Shown here in pieces: positions 45,987-55,717 of a DNA stretch of 64,000 nucleotides; position 1 is the stretch's first letter; each line of letters starts with the position of its first letter. The notes under the pieces were generated by a model that was not told where the DNA came from, made no database searches, and saw nothing but the letters and a program-made list of their open reading frames with translations. A program made the position numbers and the translations under genes. Source of the DNA: Calditerrivibrio sp. (GTDB lineage: Bacteria; Chrysiogenota; Deferribacteres; Deferribacterales; Calditerrivibrionaceae); NCBI GenBank assembly GCA_026415135.1, contig JAOAHS010000028.1:1-64000 (forward strand), read 5' to 3'.

Positions 45987-46695
45987 CAGTCTTACCGAAT
46001 CGCCTTATCCTTTTGTTATACTCTGACAATGCCAACTCAAAATCCTGTTCATTAAAATCAGGCCATAATGTCTTAGTGAAATACAGTTCACTGTAGGCAA
46101 TGCGCCAGAGCATAAAATTGCTTATCCTAATCTCACCACTTGTTCTTATCAAAAGATCTACATCGGGAATGTCTGGGTTATATAGATATTGATGGAATCT
46201 TTCCGGAATATCCTTTTCATCCAGAAGACCATCTTTTATATCCTTAGCCAAGCTAACTACCGCTTTTATGATCTCATCCCTCCCACCATAATTAAGGGCC
46301 AAGTTTAGTACCATCCCCTTATTAAGGGCGGATCTTTCCATGAGGTAACAAAGCTTTAACCTCGTATTCTCCCTTATTCTACTTATATCCCCCGAAACTT
46401 TGAAAACAATATCCTGTTCTAAAATTGTCACCATCTCTGACTCTAAATACTCATCCAGTAGGTTCATCAAAGTAGAAACCTCTTCCTCGGGCCTAAGCCA
46501 GTTTTCAGTGGAAAAGGCAAACAGACTGAGATATTTAATACCCCTTCTGGCTGCGTATTCAACTATTTTCTTTACCGTTTTTACACCTTCTCTGTGCCCC
46601 ATAACCCTGGGCATAAGCCGCTTTTTTGCCCATCTACCGTTTCCATCCATTATAATCCCCACATGGTTGGGGATCTTTATTTGAGTTGTCTTCAT
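45964..46695 (-). CDS. uppS: Undecaprenyl diphosphate synthase (cis-prenyltransferase)
   Basis: A 243-aa enzyme that makes the C55 carrier for peptidoglycan and other glycans. Motifs: HVGIIMDGNGRWAKKR with the Mg-binding Asp, GHREGVKTVKKIV, LSLFAFSTENWLRP and the C-terminal DLLIRTSGEIRISNFMLWRIAYSELYF. The usual G-G-E-x-R-x-S-N-F-L-L-W-Q reads SGEIRISNFMLWR, within normal variation. It shares one base with frr. Confidence 0.97.
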   Translation of the reverse strand: MKTTQIKIPNHVGIIMDGNGRWAKKRLMPRVMGHREGVKTVKKIVEYAARRGIKYLSLFAFSTENWLRPEEEVSTLMNLLDEYLESEMVTILEQDIVFKVSGDISRIRENTRLKLCYLMERSALNKGMVLNLALNYGGRDEIIKAVVSLAKDIKDGLLDEKDIPERFHQYLYNPDIPDVDLLIRTSGEIRISNFMLWRIAYSELYFTKTLWPDFNEQDFELALSEYNKRIRRFGKTDEQLPNQ

Positions 46696-47249
46696 TATAT
46701 TTCCATAATCTCTCTCTCTTTCTTCTCGGTAACCTCATCGATTTTTTTTATATAGTCATCTGTCAGTTTCTGGATCTGATCGGATCCTTTTTTATTGTCA
46801 TCCTCGGAGATCTGCTTATCTTTTTCCATCTTCTTCAACTTCTCTATAGCATCCCTTCTCTCATTCCTAATGGCAACCTTTGCCTCTTCGGCAAGCTTTT
46901 TAACAAGCTTGACCAACTCTTTCCTCCGCTCCTCAGTAAGTGGTGGAATAGGGACCCTTATAACTCTACCGTCATTTGACGGAGTAAGCCCCAAATTGGA
47001 AGAGAGGATCGCCTTTTCAATATTTTTAATCATATTGGGTTCCCAAGGTTGAATAGTAATCATTCTTGCTTCTGCATTGAGGGTTGCCACTTGAGATAAA
47101 GGGGTAGGTGTACCATAATAATCAACTTTAACATTGTCAAAAAGGGAAACAGAAGCTCTACCTGTACGTACAGATTTTAGCTCAGCTCTGTAATGCTCCA
47201 GCGTTTTCTCCATTTTTTCTTTAGTTTTACTATACACATCATTTATCAT
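46695..47249 (-). CDS. frr: Ribosome recycling factor
   Basis: A 184-aa protein that splits post-termination ribosomes with EF-G. Family landmarks: LKSVRTGRASVSLFDNVKVDYYGTPTPLSQVATLNAEARMITIQPWE, then IRVPIPPLTEERRKELVKLVKKLAEEAKVAIRNERRDA. The length is exactly typical. It follows pyrH by 2 bp in the standard pyrH-frr-uppS-cdsA-dxr-rseP order; rpsB and tsf, which often precede pyrH, are not here. Confidence 0.98.
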   Translation of the reverse strand: MINDVYSKTKEKMEKTLEHYRAELKSVRTGRASVSLFDNVKVDYYGTPTPLSQVATLNAEARMITIQPWEPNMIKNIEKAILSSNLGLTPSNDGRVIRVPIPPLTEERRKELVKLVKKLAEEAKVAIRNERRDAIEKLKKMEKDKQISEDDNKKGSDQIQKLTDDYIKKIDEVTEKKEREIMEI

Positions 47250-47251
47250 AT

Positions 47252-47965
47252 CTATCCCTCCACTATTGTACCTATTTTTTCACCTAAAAGGATCCTTTTG
47301 AGATTACCTTTACCGTATAGATCAAAAACTATTATAGGAATTTTGTTATCCATACACATCGAGATAGCAGTAGAATCCATAACCTTGAGATTTTTATTTA
47401 GCACATCCAGATAGGATATGGTGTCAAACTTCCTTGCACTACTATCTTTTTTAGGATCAGCAGTGTACACCCCATCCACCTTTGTAGCTTTTAAAACCAC
47501 GTCTGCGTTTATTTCAGAAGCCCTCAACGTAGCAGTAGTATCTGTGGTAAAATATGGGTTCCCTGTACCTGCACCAAAGATTACCACTCTACCCTTTTCC
47601 AGGTGCCTCATAGCTCTTCGTCTTATATAGGGTTCTGCAATCTGTCTCATCTCAATGGATGTCTGAACCCTTGTAGGAACACCTATATTCTCCAATGCAT
47701 TTTGTAGTGCAAGGGAGTTTATCACCGTAGCCAACATCCCCATATAATCAGCCGAAACCCTGTCCATATCCTTTGCTGATTCGGAAACACCCCTAAATAT
47801 GTTCCCACCACCCACCACAATGCCTATACTTACCCCCATATCATAAGCCTCTTTTATCTCAGAAGCAATAAACTTTACCACATCTCCATCGATTCCATAA
47901 TTCTGATTACCCATTAGGGCCTCACCACTTAATTTTAGCAAAATTCTTTTGTATTTAGGCATCAT
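47252..47965 (-). CDS. pyrH: Uridylate kinase
   Basis: A 237-aa bacterial UMP kinase of the amino-acid-kinase fold. Motifs: [66 protein letters not shown] and [13 protein letters not shown]. It makes UDP for the nucleotide sugars used elsewhere in this window. It follows a small membrane-protein gene by 5 bp. Confidence 0.98.
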   Translation of the reverse strand: MMPKYKRILLKLSGEALMGNQNYGIDGDVVKFIASEIKEAYDMGVSIGIVVGGGNIFRGVSESAKDMDRVSADYMGMLATVINSLALQNALENIGVPTRVQTSIEMRQIAEPYIRRRAMRHLEKGRVVIFGAGTGNPYFTTDTTATLRASEINADVVLKATKVDGVYTADPKKDSSARKFDTISYLDVLNKNLKVMDSTAISMCMDNKIPIIVFDLYGKGNLKRILLGEKIGTIVEG

Positions 47966-47970
47966 TTTTT

Positions 47971-48315
47971 CTACTCCTTCTTAGGCCTGTTCTCTTCCAA
48001 TCTATGTTCAAATGTCCATGATTTCCGTGTCAGGGGTAAAAATACTTGAGAATTATACTTTAGGCTTACTTTTATATGTTTTTCAAAATCCTCTATCGTT
48101 ATATTATCCATCGTTAAATCTATGGAAAGATCGGTCGCCTCTTTTATAAGCTGTTCTTTTATTTTATCATAAGAGAAATCCTTATCATTTGTTATAATCT
48201 TCTTCGCTGCTGCTTCGTAGATCTTAAACTTTACAAACGGTAAAGAAAAGACCATCACAGTGTAAATCAAATATCCGCCGATAAACAGTTTTAAAGCTAT
48301 TCTTAACAAGCCCAT
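47971..48315 (-). CDS. Small membrane-anchored protein, unrecognised
   Basis: A 114-aa protein that I do not recognise. One N-terminal helix (about residues 8-30, [22 protein letters not shown]) anchors a soluble domain of about 85 residues, presumably periplasmic. The domain has an amphipathic helix with [22 protein letters not shown] and a predicted strand pair ([25 protein letters not shown]), a layout resembling small DUF4845-like proteins often found after lepB. The gene lies between lepB (17 bp) and pyrH (5 bp), so it is probably translated and may relate to export or envelope function. No catalytic motif is visible. Confidence 0.7.
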   Translation of the reverse strand: MGLLRIALKLFIGGYLIYTVMVFSLPFVKFKIYEAAAKKIITNDKDFSYDKIKEQLIKEATDLSIDLTMDNITIEDFEKHIKVSLKYNSQVFLPLTRKSWTFEHRLEENRPKKE

Positions 48316-48332
48316 ATAACTTATCTATCTTA

Positions 48333-48944
48333 TTATCTAATTATTTTCAATAGTCTATTTAATCTCAGTTCGAATTTGTCGCCAAAACTCCAAGACCAGT
48401 AAATGATAAGGGCTTTACCTTTTATAGCTTTCTCCGGAACAAAACCCCAAAATCTGCTATCAAAACTTGCATCCCTGTTATCACCCATAACAAAATAGTA
48501 ACCATCAGGTACAGTAATTTCATCAAAATTATCCCTATTGTTCATGTAAGATGGGAATAACATATCGGATTCATATCTCACATAAGGTTCACTGATCGGC
48601 TGACCATTTAAAAATACCCTTTTGTTTACCATTTTTATCCTATCACCTGGAATAGCAATCACTCTCTTAATAAAGTCCTTTTCAGGCTCCAATGGGTACT
48701 CAAAAACAATTATATCCCCTCTTTTAGGTTTACTAAATATATAAGCGGCCTTGTTAACCAAAAGATGGTCCCCTATCAGAAGAGTATCCAGCATAGAACC
48801 AGAAGGTATTTTGTAGGCCTGAAGCAAAAAGGCCCTAATGATCATAGCAACGACAAAAGCCACCACAATGGAGTCAATGGTATCTTTTAGCTTATTTTTT
48901 TTGGGTGTTGTCTCTGTATCTATCTTTGGTTCTTGTTGTTCCAT
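48333..48944 (-). CDS. lepB: Signal peptidase I
   Basis: A 203-aa S26 serine peptidase with one N-terminal membrane helix (about residues 22-42). The catalytic serine is in IPSGSMLDTLLIGDHLLVNK and the general-base lysine in KDFIKRVIAIPGDRI. Later conserved regions are present (YFVMGDNRDASFDSRFWGFVP). It removes Sec and Tat signal peptides, such as those of the binding proteins in this window. It follows lepA by 19 bp, the common lepA-lepB order. Confidence 0.97.
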   Translation of the reverse strand: MEQQEPKIDTETTPKKNKLKDTIDSIVVAFVVAMIIRAFLLQAYKIPSGSMLDTLLIGDHLLVNKAAYIFSKPKRGDIIVFEYPLEPEKDFIKRVIAIPGDRIKMVNKRVFLNGQPISEPYVRYESDMLFPSYMNNRDNFDEITVPDGYYFVMGDNRDASFDSRFWGFVPEKAIKGKALIIYWSWSFGDKFELRLNRLLKIIR

Positions 48945-48963
48945 CCTTCACACTCTCCGGTAT

Positions 48964-50766
48964 TTAGTCTTCGTTTATTTTAAGTACTGCCAAAAAAGCC
49001 TCCTGGGGGATCTCCACTTTACCCACCATCTTCATCCTCTTTTTGCCCTCTTTTTGCCTTTCCAAAAGTTTCTTTTTACGAGTGATATCTCCACCATAAC
49101 ATTTTGCGGTAACATTTTTTCTGAAAGCTTTAACCGTAGAACGGGCAATGATCTTATTCCCCAACGCTGCCTGTATAGCCACTTCAAACATCTGTCTTGG
49201 TATCACCTCTTTCATCTTCTCCACAAGATCCCTACCCTTATAGTAGGCCTGATCCCTATGGACAATGATACTTAGAGCATCCACAGGTTCACCATTTATA
49301 AGGATATCCATCTTAACCATATCGGCTTGTTTATAGCCAGCATGTTCATAATCAAACGAAGCATAACCTTTTGTTATCGATTTTAGTTTATCGTAAAAAT
49401 CTAAAACAATTTCACACAAAGGAACTTCATACTCCAATATAACCCTTGTGGATGTCATATAGTGCATATTTTTTTGAAAACCACGCCTTGCCTGCAAAAG
49501 CTGAATAACATTGCCAACATACTCATTAGGAACTATTATTGTAGCTTTTATGATCGGCTCTTCAATATAATCTATCTCATTAGGGCATGGAAACTTAACC
49601 GGATTATCCACCTCCACAACCGTCCCATCCGTCTTATAGACCTTATAAATAACCATCGGAGCTGTGGTAATAAGATTGAGATCAAACTCCCTTTCTAATC
49701 TTTCCTGTATAATCTCCATGTGTAGCAGACCTAAAAAACCACACCTAAATCCAAACCCTAAAGCTGCAGAATTTTCCGGTTCGTATGTAAAGGAGCTATC
49801 ATTTAAAGAAAGCTTTTCTAAAGCATCTCTTAGATCATCAAAGTCCTGCGTATCCACTGGATAAAAACCACAAAACACCACCGGTTTTACATTCTTAAAA
49901 CCAGGGAAAGGCTCAGATGTTCTATTTTTAGGATTTGTAAGAGTATCTCCGATCCTTACATCTTTGAGTTCCTTGATACCAGCGATGACAAACCCCACTT
50001 CCCCAGCTGTAAGTGACTCCACATTTTTTGCCAAAGGTGTAAAAACCCCCACCTTGTCCACCTGATACTCTTTATCATTGGACATAAAACAGAAGGTATC
50101 CCCCACCTTTAGCTCACCATCTATCATCCTCACCAGTATTATAACACCCTGGTAGGAATCGTACCAGGAATCAAAAACCATAGCCTTTAGGGGCTTTTCT
50201 ATATCCCCTTTTGGATGGGGTATAAGCTTCACCACAGACTCGAGGATCTCTTTTATACCTATACCCTCTTTCGCGCTGGCCGGTATTGCATGGGAAGCAT
50301 CTATACCTATAACATCTTCTATCTCCTTCTTCACCCTCTCCACATCTGCACTAGGCAGATCTATCTTATTTATAACAGGGATAAGTTCTAAATTTTGTTC
50401 TATAGCCAAATAAACATTTGCTATCGTCTGGGCCTCTACCCCCTGGGAAGCATCAACAACCAAAAGAGCACCCTCGCAGGCAGCCAAACTTCTGGATACC
50501 TCATAGGTAAAGTCCACATGCCCTGGAGTATCTATAAGGTTTAACTGATATAGGTGACCATCATCCGCCTGATAATTAAGGCGCACCGTTTGGGCCTTTA
50601 TCGTTATCCCCCTTTCCCTTTCTATCTCCATCGAATCCAACAACTGATCCTTCATAAGCCTTTTATCGATGGCGCCAGTATACTCAATGAGTCTATCAGC
50701 TAAAGTTGATTTACCGTGATCTATATGAGCTATAATGCTAAAATTCCTTATGAATCTTTTATCCAT
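48964..50766 (-). CDS. lepA: Elongation factor 4 (LepA)
   Basis: A 600-aa translational GTPase that back-translocates or helps stalled ribosomes. G motifs: [37 protein letters not shown] and NKIDLP. LepA-specific C-terminal parts include the [35 protein letters not shown] segment and a terminal [34 protein letters not shown]. The ATG at 50766 is preferred to the adjacent TTG. It overlaps ugd by 8 bp. Confidence 0.98.
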   Translation of the reverse strand: MDKRFIRNFSIIAHIDHGKSTLADRLIEYTGAIDKRLMKDQLLDSMEIERERGITIKAQTVRLNYQADDGHLYQLNLIDTPGHVDFTYEVSRSLAACEGALLVVDASQGVEAQTIANVYLAIEQNLELIPVINKIDLPSADVERVKKEIEDVIGIDASHAIPASAKEGIGIKEILESVVKLIPHPKGDIEKPLKAMVFDSWYDSYQGVIILVRMIDGELKVGDTFCFMSNDKEYQVDKVGVFTPLAKNVESLTAGEVGFVIAGIKELKDVRIGDTLTNPKNRTSEPFPGFKNVKPVVFCGFYPVDTQDFDDLRDALEKLSLNDSSFTYEPENSAALGFGFRCGFLGLLHMEIIQERLEREFDLNLITTAPMVIYKVYKTDGTVVEVDNPVKFPCPNEIDYIEEPIIKATIIVPNEYVGNVIQLLQARRGFQKNMHYMTSTRVILEYEVPLCEIVLDFYDKLKSITKGYASFDYEHAGYKQADMVKMDILINGEPVDALSIIVHRDQAYYKGRDLVEKMKEVIPRQMFEVAIQAALGNKIIARSTVKAFRKNVTAKCYGGDITRKKKLLERQKEGKKRMKMVGKVEIPQEAFLAVLKINED

Positions 50767-52087
50767 CAAGCCTACCCACAGATGTGTAGTTAAATCCCAA
50801 CGATTTCATCTTCTTTGGATCGTAAATATTCCTTAGATCAGCAAGGTTTGGTTGTTTCATCATCGATTTTATCTTCTCCATATCGAGTTTTCTAAATTGA
50901 TTCCATTCGGTGACGATAACCAAACAATCCACTGCATCACATGCCTCATATTCACCATTACAATACTCTATTGTATCGCCAAAATATCCTCTTGCATGTT
51001 TCATAGCCTCAGGGTCAAAAGCTTTTATCTTTGCCCCTAGTTTTAAAAGCTCATTTATAATCGTTATAGATGGTGATTCCCTCATATCATCAGTGTTTGG
51101 CTTAAAAGACAGCCCCAGTATTCCAAAAGTAAGCCCCTTTAGAACATCGTCTTTTTTTTCTAAGCCCAGAAGTTTGAGTATCTTGTCTATCATCCTTAGT
51201 TTTTGTTCTTCATTTACTTTTACCACAGTATCCACGATCTGAAAATTATAACCCACACTTTTTGCAATATATGATAAGGCCCTCGTATCCTTTGGAAAAC
51301 ATGAACCACCATAGCCTGGACCCGGATGTAAAAATTTTGGTCCAATTCTTCCATCCATACCCATAGCTTTTGCAACTTTGTGAACATCAGCACCCACCAA
51401 CTCGCAAAGATTTGCCACTTCATTTATAAAGGTAACCTTAAGGGCTAAAAAGGCGTTGGAGGCATATTTTATCATCTCTGCGGTCTCTATGTTTGTTATC
51501 ACGAAGGGGGCCTCATTCAGATAATGGGCACTGTAGACATCCTTCATAATAGCTATGGCTTCTTCACTCTCAGCACCGATCACTATCCTGTCAGGTCTCA
51601 AAAAATCGTTTACCGCTGCCCCTTCCCTCAGGAACTCTGGGTTGCTCACCACATCGAATCGAGTATTTTCACCAGCTATCGACTTAATAATCTTTTTAAC
51701 CCTTTGACCAGTTCCTACAGGAACTGTGCTTTTGTTTACGATCACTTTATATCCATTGAGATTAGTGGCTATATCTTTAGCAGCCTGATCCACATAGCTT
51801 AGATCGGCACTTCCATCCTCTTTAGATGGTGTACCTACGGCTATAAAAATTACAAGATTGTTCCTAACAGCCTCTTTTGTATCGGTGGTAAAAAATAGCC
51901 TACCCTCTTTTATGTTTTTTGCTACGATATCATCCAGACCGGGCTCATATATGGGGATCTGCCCCTGCTTTAACCTTTCTATCTTTTTCTCATCTATATC
52001 AACACATGTGACAAACATCCCAAATTCTGCAAGACATGCCCCCGTCACAAGCCCAACATAACCTGTCCCTATGACTGCTATCCTCAT
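50759..52087 (-). CDS. ugd: UDP-glucose 6-dehydrogenase
   Basis: A 442-aa NAD-dependent enzyme oxidising UDP-glucose to UDP-glucuronate. [17 protein letters not shown] is the NAD site, [23 protein letters not shown] is family-typical, and the catalytic cysteine is in [20 protein letters not shown]-mannose dehydrogenase cannot be fully excluded but the length and motifs fit Ugd. A GAGGTG site precedes the ATG and a TTGCAT/TAATAA promoter lies 27 bp upstream. It probably starts the transcription unit that runs to yraN at 41044, and its product could feed the epimerase at 55718. Confidence 0.94.
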   Translation of the reverse strand: MRIAVIGTGYVGLVTGACLAEFGMFVTCVDIDEKKIERLKQGQIPIYEPGLDDIVAKNIKEGRLFFTTDTKEAVRNNLVIFIAVGTPSKEDGSADLSYVDQAAKDIATNLNGYKVIVNKSTVPVGTGQRVKKIIKSIAGENTRFDVVSNPEFLREGAAVNDFLRPDRIVIGAESEEAIAIMKDVYSAHYLNEAPFVITNIETAEMIKYASNAFLALKVTFINEVANLCELVGADVHKVAKAMGMDGRIGPKFLHPGPGYGGSCFPKDTRALSYIAKSVGYNFQIVDTVVKVNEEQKLRMIDKILKLLGLEKKDDVLKGLTFGILGLSFKPNTDDMRESPSITIINELLKLGAKIKAFDPEAMKHARGYFGDTIEYCNGEYEACDAVDCLVIVTEWNQFRKLDMEKIKSMMKQPNLADLRNIYDPKKMKSLGFNYTSVGRLDG

Positions 52088-52114
52088 TTTTTCACCTCAT
52101 GAACAAACTTTTTA

Positions 52115-52143
52115 TTATTACATTTAATTTCATAATTATGCAA
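52115..52143 (-). promoter_or_regulatory. Sigma-70-like promoter upstream of ugd
   Basis: On the minus strand TTGCAT (52143-52138), a 17-bp spacer and TAATAA (52120-52115), within the 99-bp gap before ugd. The gap contains no convincing terminator for the preceding sdhE-like gene, so read-through from upstream is possible too. Confidence 0.5.
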
Positions 52144-52186
52144 GATTTTTTGGCTCTTTTTCCACGTTTACTAAATTGCTATGAGA

Positions 52187-52495
52187 TTAAGATGAATGTT
52201 TCTTCTGCTTCTTTTGCTCTTCTCTGAAAAGCTTTGCAAAATTTTCTATATCTTTCAAATACTTAAACTCATATTGATCCTGAAACTTTTCAGCGGGCTT
52301 TAATCCCATAATAACTTCATACAAATCATTGTCGTATATATTCTCCAAAAAAAAGTTAAGGCTATCCAGCTCATCCACAGTATAGTGTCTTGGCACATAC
52401 TCCTTGGCAAACCTTTGCAAAACAATCTCATTTTCCAACATAGCCCTTCTGGCACATAAAAAAACGGTTTTTTTATATCGAGGATCCTGAAGCAT
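52187..52495 (-). CDS. sdhE: SdhE/CptB-like FAD assembly factor family protein
   Basis: A 102-aa soluble helical protein. The segment RRAMLENEIVLQRFAKEYVP, then LNFFLENIYDNDLYEVIMGLKP, matches the SdhE family. Its core pattern is RRGMLExDxxLxxF followed by a helix and LLExxDxDLxxWLMG. SdhE helps attach FAD to succinate dehydrogenase or fumarate reductase flavoproteins. The RGxxE glycine is replaced by Ala (RAMLE), so flavinylation ability is uncertain. The usual C-terminal part is extended by a basic tail (FREEQKKQKKHSS). It sits 15 bp after glmS, not near sdh genes. Confidence 0.72.
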   Translation of the reverse strand: MLQDPRYKKTVFLCARRAMLENEIVLQRFAKEYVPRHYTVDELDSLNFFLENIYDNDLYEVIMGLKPAEKFQDQYEFKYLKDIENFAKLFREEQKKQKKHSS

Positions 52496-52510
52496 TTTAC
52501 CTCCTACAAC

Positions 52511-54334
52511 TCATTCTACAGTAACACTCTTTGCAAGATTTCTCGGTTGATCCACATCAAGACCCAATAATGTAGCACAATGATACGCAAAAAACTGAGT
52601 AACAACTGCATTAGGGAAAACAGATGTCTCTTCTATTGTTTTTGGCACAAAGATAACATGATCAGCTTTTCTTCTGATCTCTTCATCCCCCTCTGTAGCA
52701 ATTGCTATGACCATCCCATCCCTTGCCTTTACCTCTTCTATGTTGGAAAGGGTCTTTTCATAGATATTTGAATCTGTAGCGATAAAAAAAACAGGCATAT
52801 TTTTATCGATCAGAGCTATGGGTCCATGTTTCATCTCACCTGCGGGGTAACCCTCTGCATGGATATAGGATATCTCCTTTAGTTTCAACGCCCCTTCCAA
52901 CGCTATGGGATAGTTTATATTCCTCCCCAAATATAAAAAATTTTTAGCATTTTTATAGATCTTAGATAAACTTTCTATATAGGTATCTTGGGATAGTACA
53001 GCAGATACTATCTCAGGGACCTCAATGAGTGCCTGCAAATACCTAAGTCTTTCTTCGGCACCTAATGTTCCTCTAACTTGCGACAGATATAATCCCAACA
53101 GATAAAGAGTTGCAAGCTGGGTAGTAAAAGCTTTTGTAGAAGCCACACCGATCTCTGGCCCAGCGTGGGTATATATCGTACCATGTGCCTCCCTTGTAAT
53201 TGAGGATCCTATGACATTACAGATGGCAACCACCTTAGCTCCCAACTGTTTTGCCATTTTCAAGGCTGCCAAAGTATCAGCTGTTTCACCAGATTGGGAG
53301 ATAGGTATAAAAAGAATCCTGTCATCTATAACCGGAGTTCTATATCTATACTCGGATGCTATATCCACTTCAACAGGTATTCGAGAAAACTTTTCTATCA
53401 AAAACTTACCCACAAGCCCTGCATGCCAGCTCGTGCCACAGGCAACTATATGAATCCTTTCAATACCCTTTAAAGAATCTTTTAACTCCTCCAGTTCGTG
53501 GAGTGCCACCTCGCCCCTTTCAAGGGAATACTTACCCCTTATGGTATCGGTAATAGCCCGGGGCTGCTCATATATCTCCTTTTGCATAAAATGCTTATAG
53601 CCAGATTTCTCTGCCATCACAGGGTTCCAACTGATCGTCTTTTGCTCCCTTTTTACAGGAACACCCCCCTGATCAAAGATCTCAACACCATCTGCTTTTA
53701 ATATAGCTATATCGTTATCCTCCAAGAAAATAAACTGCCTTGTATGATGCAACACTGCAGGTATATCACTTGCTGCAAAATGTTCACCATCACCTATCCC
53801 AATTACTAATGGAGCCTCTTTTCGCGCTAAAAGAATTTTATCAGGCTCATCTTTTGAGATTATTGCAAGGGCATAAGCTCCCTTTAACCTCTTGATGGCT
53901 TTCCTAACCGTTGTATAAATATCTTTTTCCCACAAAGAATGGATAAGATGGGCAATAACCTCAGTATCTGTTTCTGATGTGAATATATACCCCTTTTCTA
54001 TCAGTTCTTTCTTAAGCTCAAGATAGTTCTCTATGATACCGTTATGAACCAACGCTATATTTTCAGACCTATGGGGATGAGCATTCTCATCCGAGGGTTT
54101 ACCATGAGTCGCCCAGCGGGTATGTCCAATTCCGATATTGGCAAATAGATGTTTCTCAGAAAGCTTTAACTTCAGATTTGATAATTTTCCTACACTGCGT
54201 TCTATAAAAATATCTCCATCAATGATCATGGCTATTCCAGCAGAATCGTAACCTCTATATTCCAGCCTGGTTAACCCCTCCAACAAAATGTCTGTAGCGT
54301 TTTTACTCCCAATATAGCCCACAATCCCACACAT
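52511..54334 (-). CDS. glmS: Glutamine-fructose-6-phosphate aminotransferase
   Basis: A 607-aa enzyme making glucosamine-6-phosphate. The N-terminal glutaminase starts MCGIVGYIG with the catalytic Cys2, followed by HTRWATHGKPS. Two SIS isomerase domains follow (VACGTSWHAGLVGKFLIEKFSRIPVEVDIASEYRYR and LGRNINYPIALEGALKLKEISYIHAEGYPAGEMKHGPIALID). The C-terminus reads DQPRNLAKSVTVE, as usual. It lies 3 bp after glmU, so UDP-GlcNAc enzymes are made together. Confidence 0.98.
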   Translation of the reverse strand: MCGIVGYIGSKNATDILLEGLTRLEYRGYDSAGIAMIIDGDIFIERSVGKLSNLKLKLSEKHLFANIGIGHTRWATHGKPSDENAHPHRSENIALVHNGIIENYLELKKELIEKGYIFTSETDTEVIAHLIHSLWEKDIYTTVRKAIKRLKGAYALAIISKDEPDKILLARKEAPLVIGIGDGEHFAASDIPAVLHHTRQFIFLEDNDIAILKADGVEIFDQGGVPVKREQKTISWNPVMAEKSGYKHFMQKEIYEQPRAITDTIRGKYSLERGEVALHELEELKDSLKGIERIHIVACGTSWHAGLVGKFLIEKFSRIPVEVDIASEYRYRTPVIDDRILFIPISQSGETADTLAALKMAKQLGAKVVAICNVIGSSITREAHGTIYTHAGPEIGVASTKAFTTQLATLYLLGLYLSQVRGTLGAEERLRYLQALIEVPEIVSAVLSQDTYIESLSKIYKNAKNFLYLGRNINYPIALEGALKLKEISYIHAEGYPAGEMKHGPIALIDKNMPVFFIATDSNIYEKTLSNIEEVKARDGMVIAIATEGDEEIRRKADHVIFVPKTIEETSVFPNAVVTQFFAYHCATLLGLDVDQPRNLAKSVTVE

Positions 54335-54337
54335 CTC

Positions 54338-55714
54338 TTATTCTCCTTTGTTCTTTTCTTTGAGTTTCTTTTCTCTCCATTTTGGAACATAGTTCTCCAG
54401 ATTTTTTTGCTCTGCCCTCGTAATGGCCAAAGCATCAGGAGGAACGTCCTTTGTTATGGTTGAACCTGCGGCAATCAACGCACCATCACCCACCCTTACA
54501 GGAGCTACAAACTGTACATCACTACCCACAAAAACATTGTCCCCTATTATCGTTTTGTGTTTGGATATCCCATCGTAGTTGCAGGTTATCGTTCCACAGC
54601 CAACATTTACATTGCTTCCAATGTCAGCATCCCCCAAGTATGTCAAATGACTTGCTTTAGAGCCTTTACCAAACACAATTTTTTTTGTTTCCACAAAGTT
54701 ACCTATCTTATTATCACCCAGTAACCTCGATTCCGGTCTAAGGTGGGCCATTGGCCCTACAGAAGATCCTCTGCCCACAAAGGAAGATTCAATTAGGGTA
54801 TTATCCTTTATAGTACAATCCTCTTCTATAACCGAATTTACAATCCTTACACCAGGATATATGACACTACCACTTTTTATCTCTGTTTTACCCTCCAGAT
54901 AGGTATTTGGGTATATGATAACATCCTTTTCTATAGAAACATCTACATCGATAAACGTCATATCTGGCGCAATAATCGTTACGCCATTTAACATATGTTG
55001 ATCATTTATCTTTTTGTAAATATATCTAGATGCCTCAGCAAGTGCTCTTCTATCATTTATCCCTAAAAACTCCTGCTCATCATCAGCTGTATAAGCATTA
55101 GACCCATCCTTAATAATATCCGTTAGGTAGTATTCCTTCTGGGCATTGTCATTAGTTATATGTCGCAACCTCTTTACTAACACATCACCTCTTACTAAAT
55201 AGATCCCGGTGTTTATCTCTTTTATTCTTTTTATCTCTTCATCTGCATCTTTCTCCTCAACTATCTCAAGGATTGAACCACTTGCTGATCTAACAACACG
55301 CCCATACCCCTTAGGGTTATCCACTTTTACACTTATGAAGGAAAGCTCCTTTTCGGAGGCTGTTTCGATAAACTTTTTTAAAGTCTCTTTTTTCACAAGG
55401 GGCATATCTCCGCACAGAATTAAAACATACCCATCAAAGTTCCTAAAATGTTCCTCAGCCTGCAAAACAGCATGACCAGTCCCCAACTGCTCCTCCTGCA
55501 AAACAAACGTAACCTTTTCATCCCTAAGGTGCTCTTTTAACAGGTCTGCACCAGAACCGATCACCACAATGATCTCCTCAGGTGCCAACGACTTTGCCGA
55601 CTCTAAAACATAATCTATCATAGGCTTCCCAGCCACTTTAAAAAGCACCTTTGGAAGCTCCGATTTCATTCTGGTTCCTTTTCCAGCAGCTAAAATGATT
55701 ACCTTTAGTCTCAT
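54338..55714 (-). CDS. glmU: Bifunctional GlmU acetyltransferase/uridyltransferase
   Basis: A 458-aa bifunctional enzyme converting GlcN-1-P to UDP-GlcNAc. The pyrophosphorylase domain opens VIILAAGKGTRMKSELPKVLFKVAGKPMIDYV, with VLILCGDMPLVKK as the metal site. From about residue 250 the left-handed beta-helix shows hexapeptides and RPESRLLGDNKIGNFVETKK, LTYLGDADIGSNVNVGCGTITCNYDG (catalytic His is replaced in position by the usual conserved context SHLTYLGD) and TITKDVPPDALAI. UDP-GlcNAc feeds murB and likely the dehydratase at 24781. Confidence 0.96.
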   Translation of the reverse strand: MRLKVIILAAGKGTRMKSELPKVLFKVAGKPMIDYVLESAKSLAPEEIIVVIGSGADLLKEHLRDEKVTFVLQEEQLGTGHAVLQAEEHFRNFDGYVLILCGDMPLVKKETLKKFIETASEKELSFISVKVDNPKGYGRVVRSASGSILEIVEEKDADEEIKRIKEINTGIYLVRGDVLVKRLRHITNDNAQKEYYLTDIIKDGSNAYTADDEQEFLGINDRRALAEASRYIYKKINDQHMLNGVTIIAPDMTFIDVDVSIEKDVIIYPNTYLEGKTEIKSGSVIYPGVRIVNSVIEEDCTIKDNTLIESSFVGRGSSVGPMAHLRPESRLLGDNKIGNFVETKKIVFGKGSKASHLTYLGDADIGSNVNVGCGTITCNYDGISKHKTIIGDNVFVGSDVQFVAPVRVGDGALIAAGSTITKDVPPDALAITRAEQKNLENYVPKWREKKLKEKNKGE

Positions 55715-55717
55715 TGT

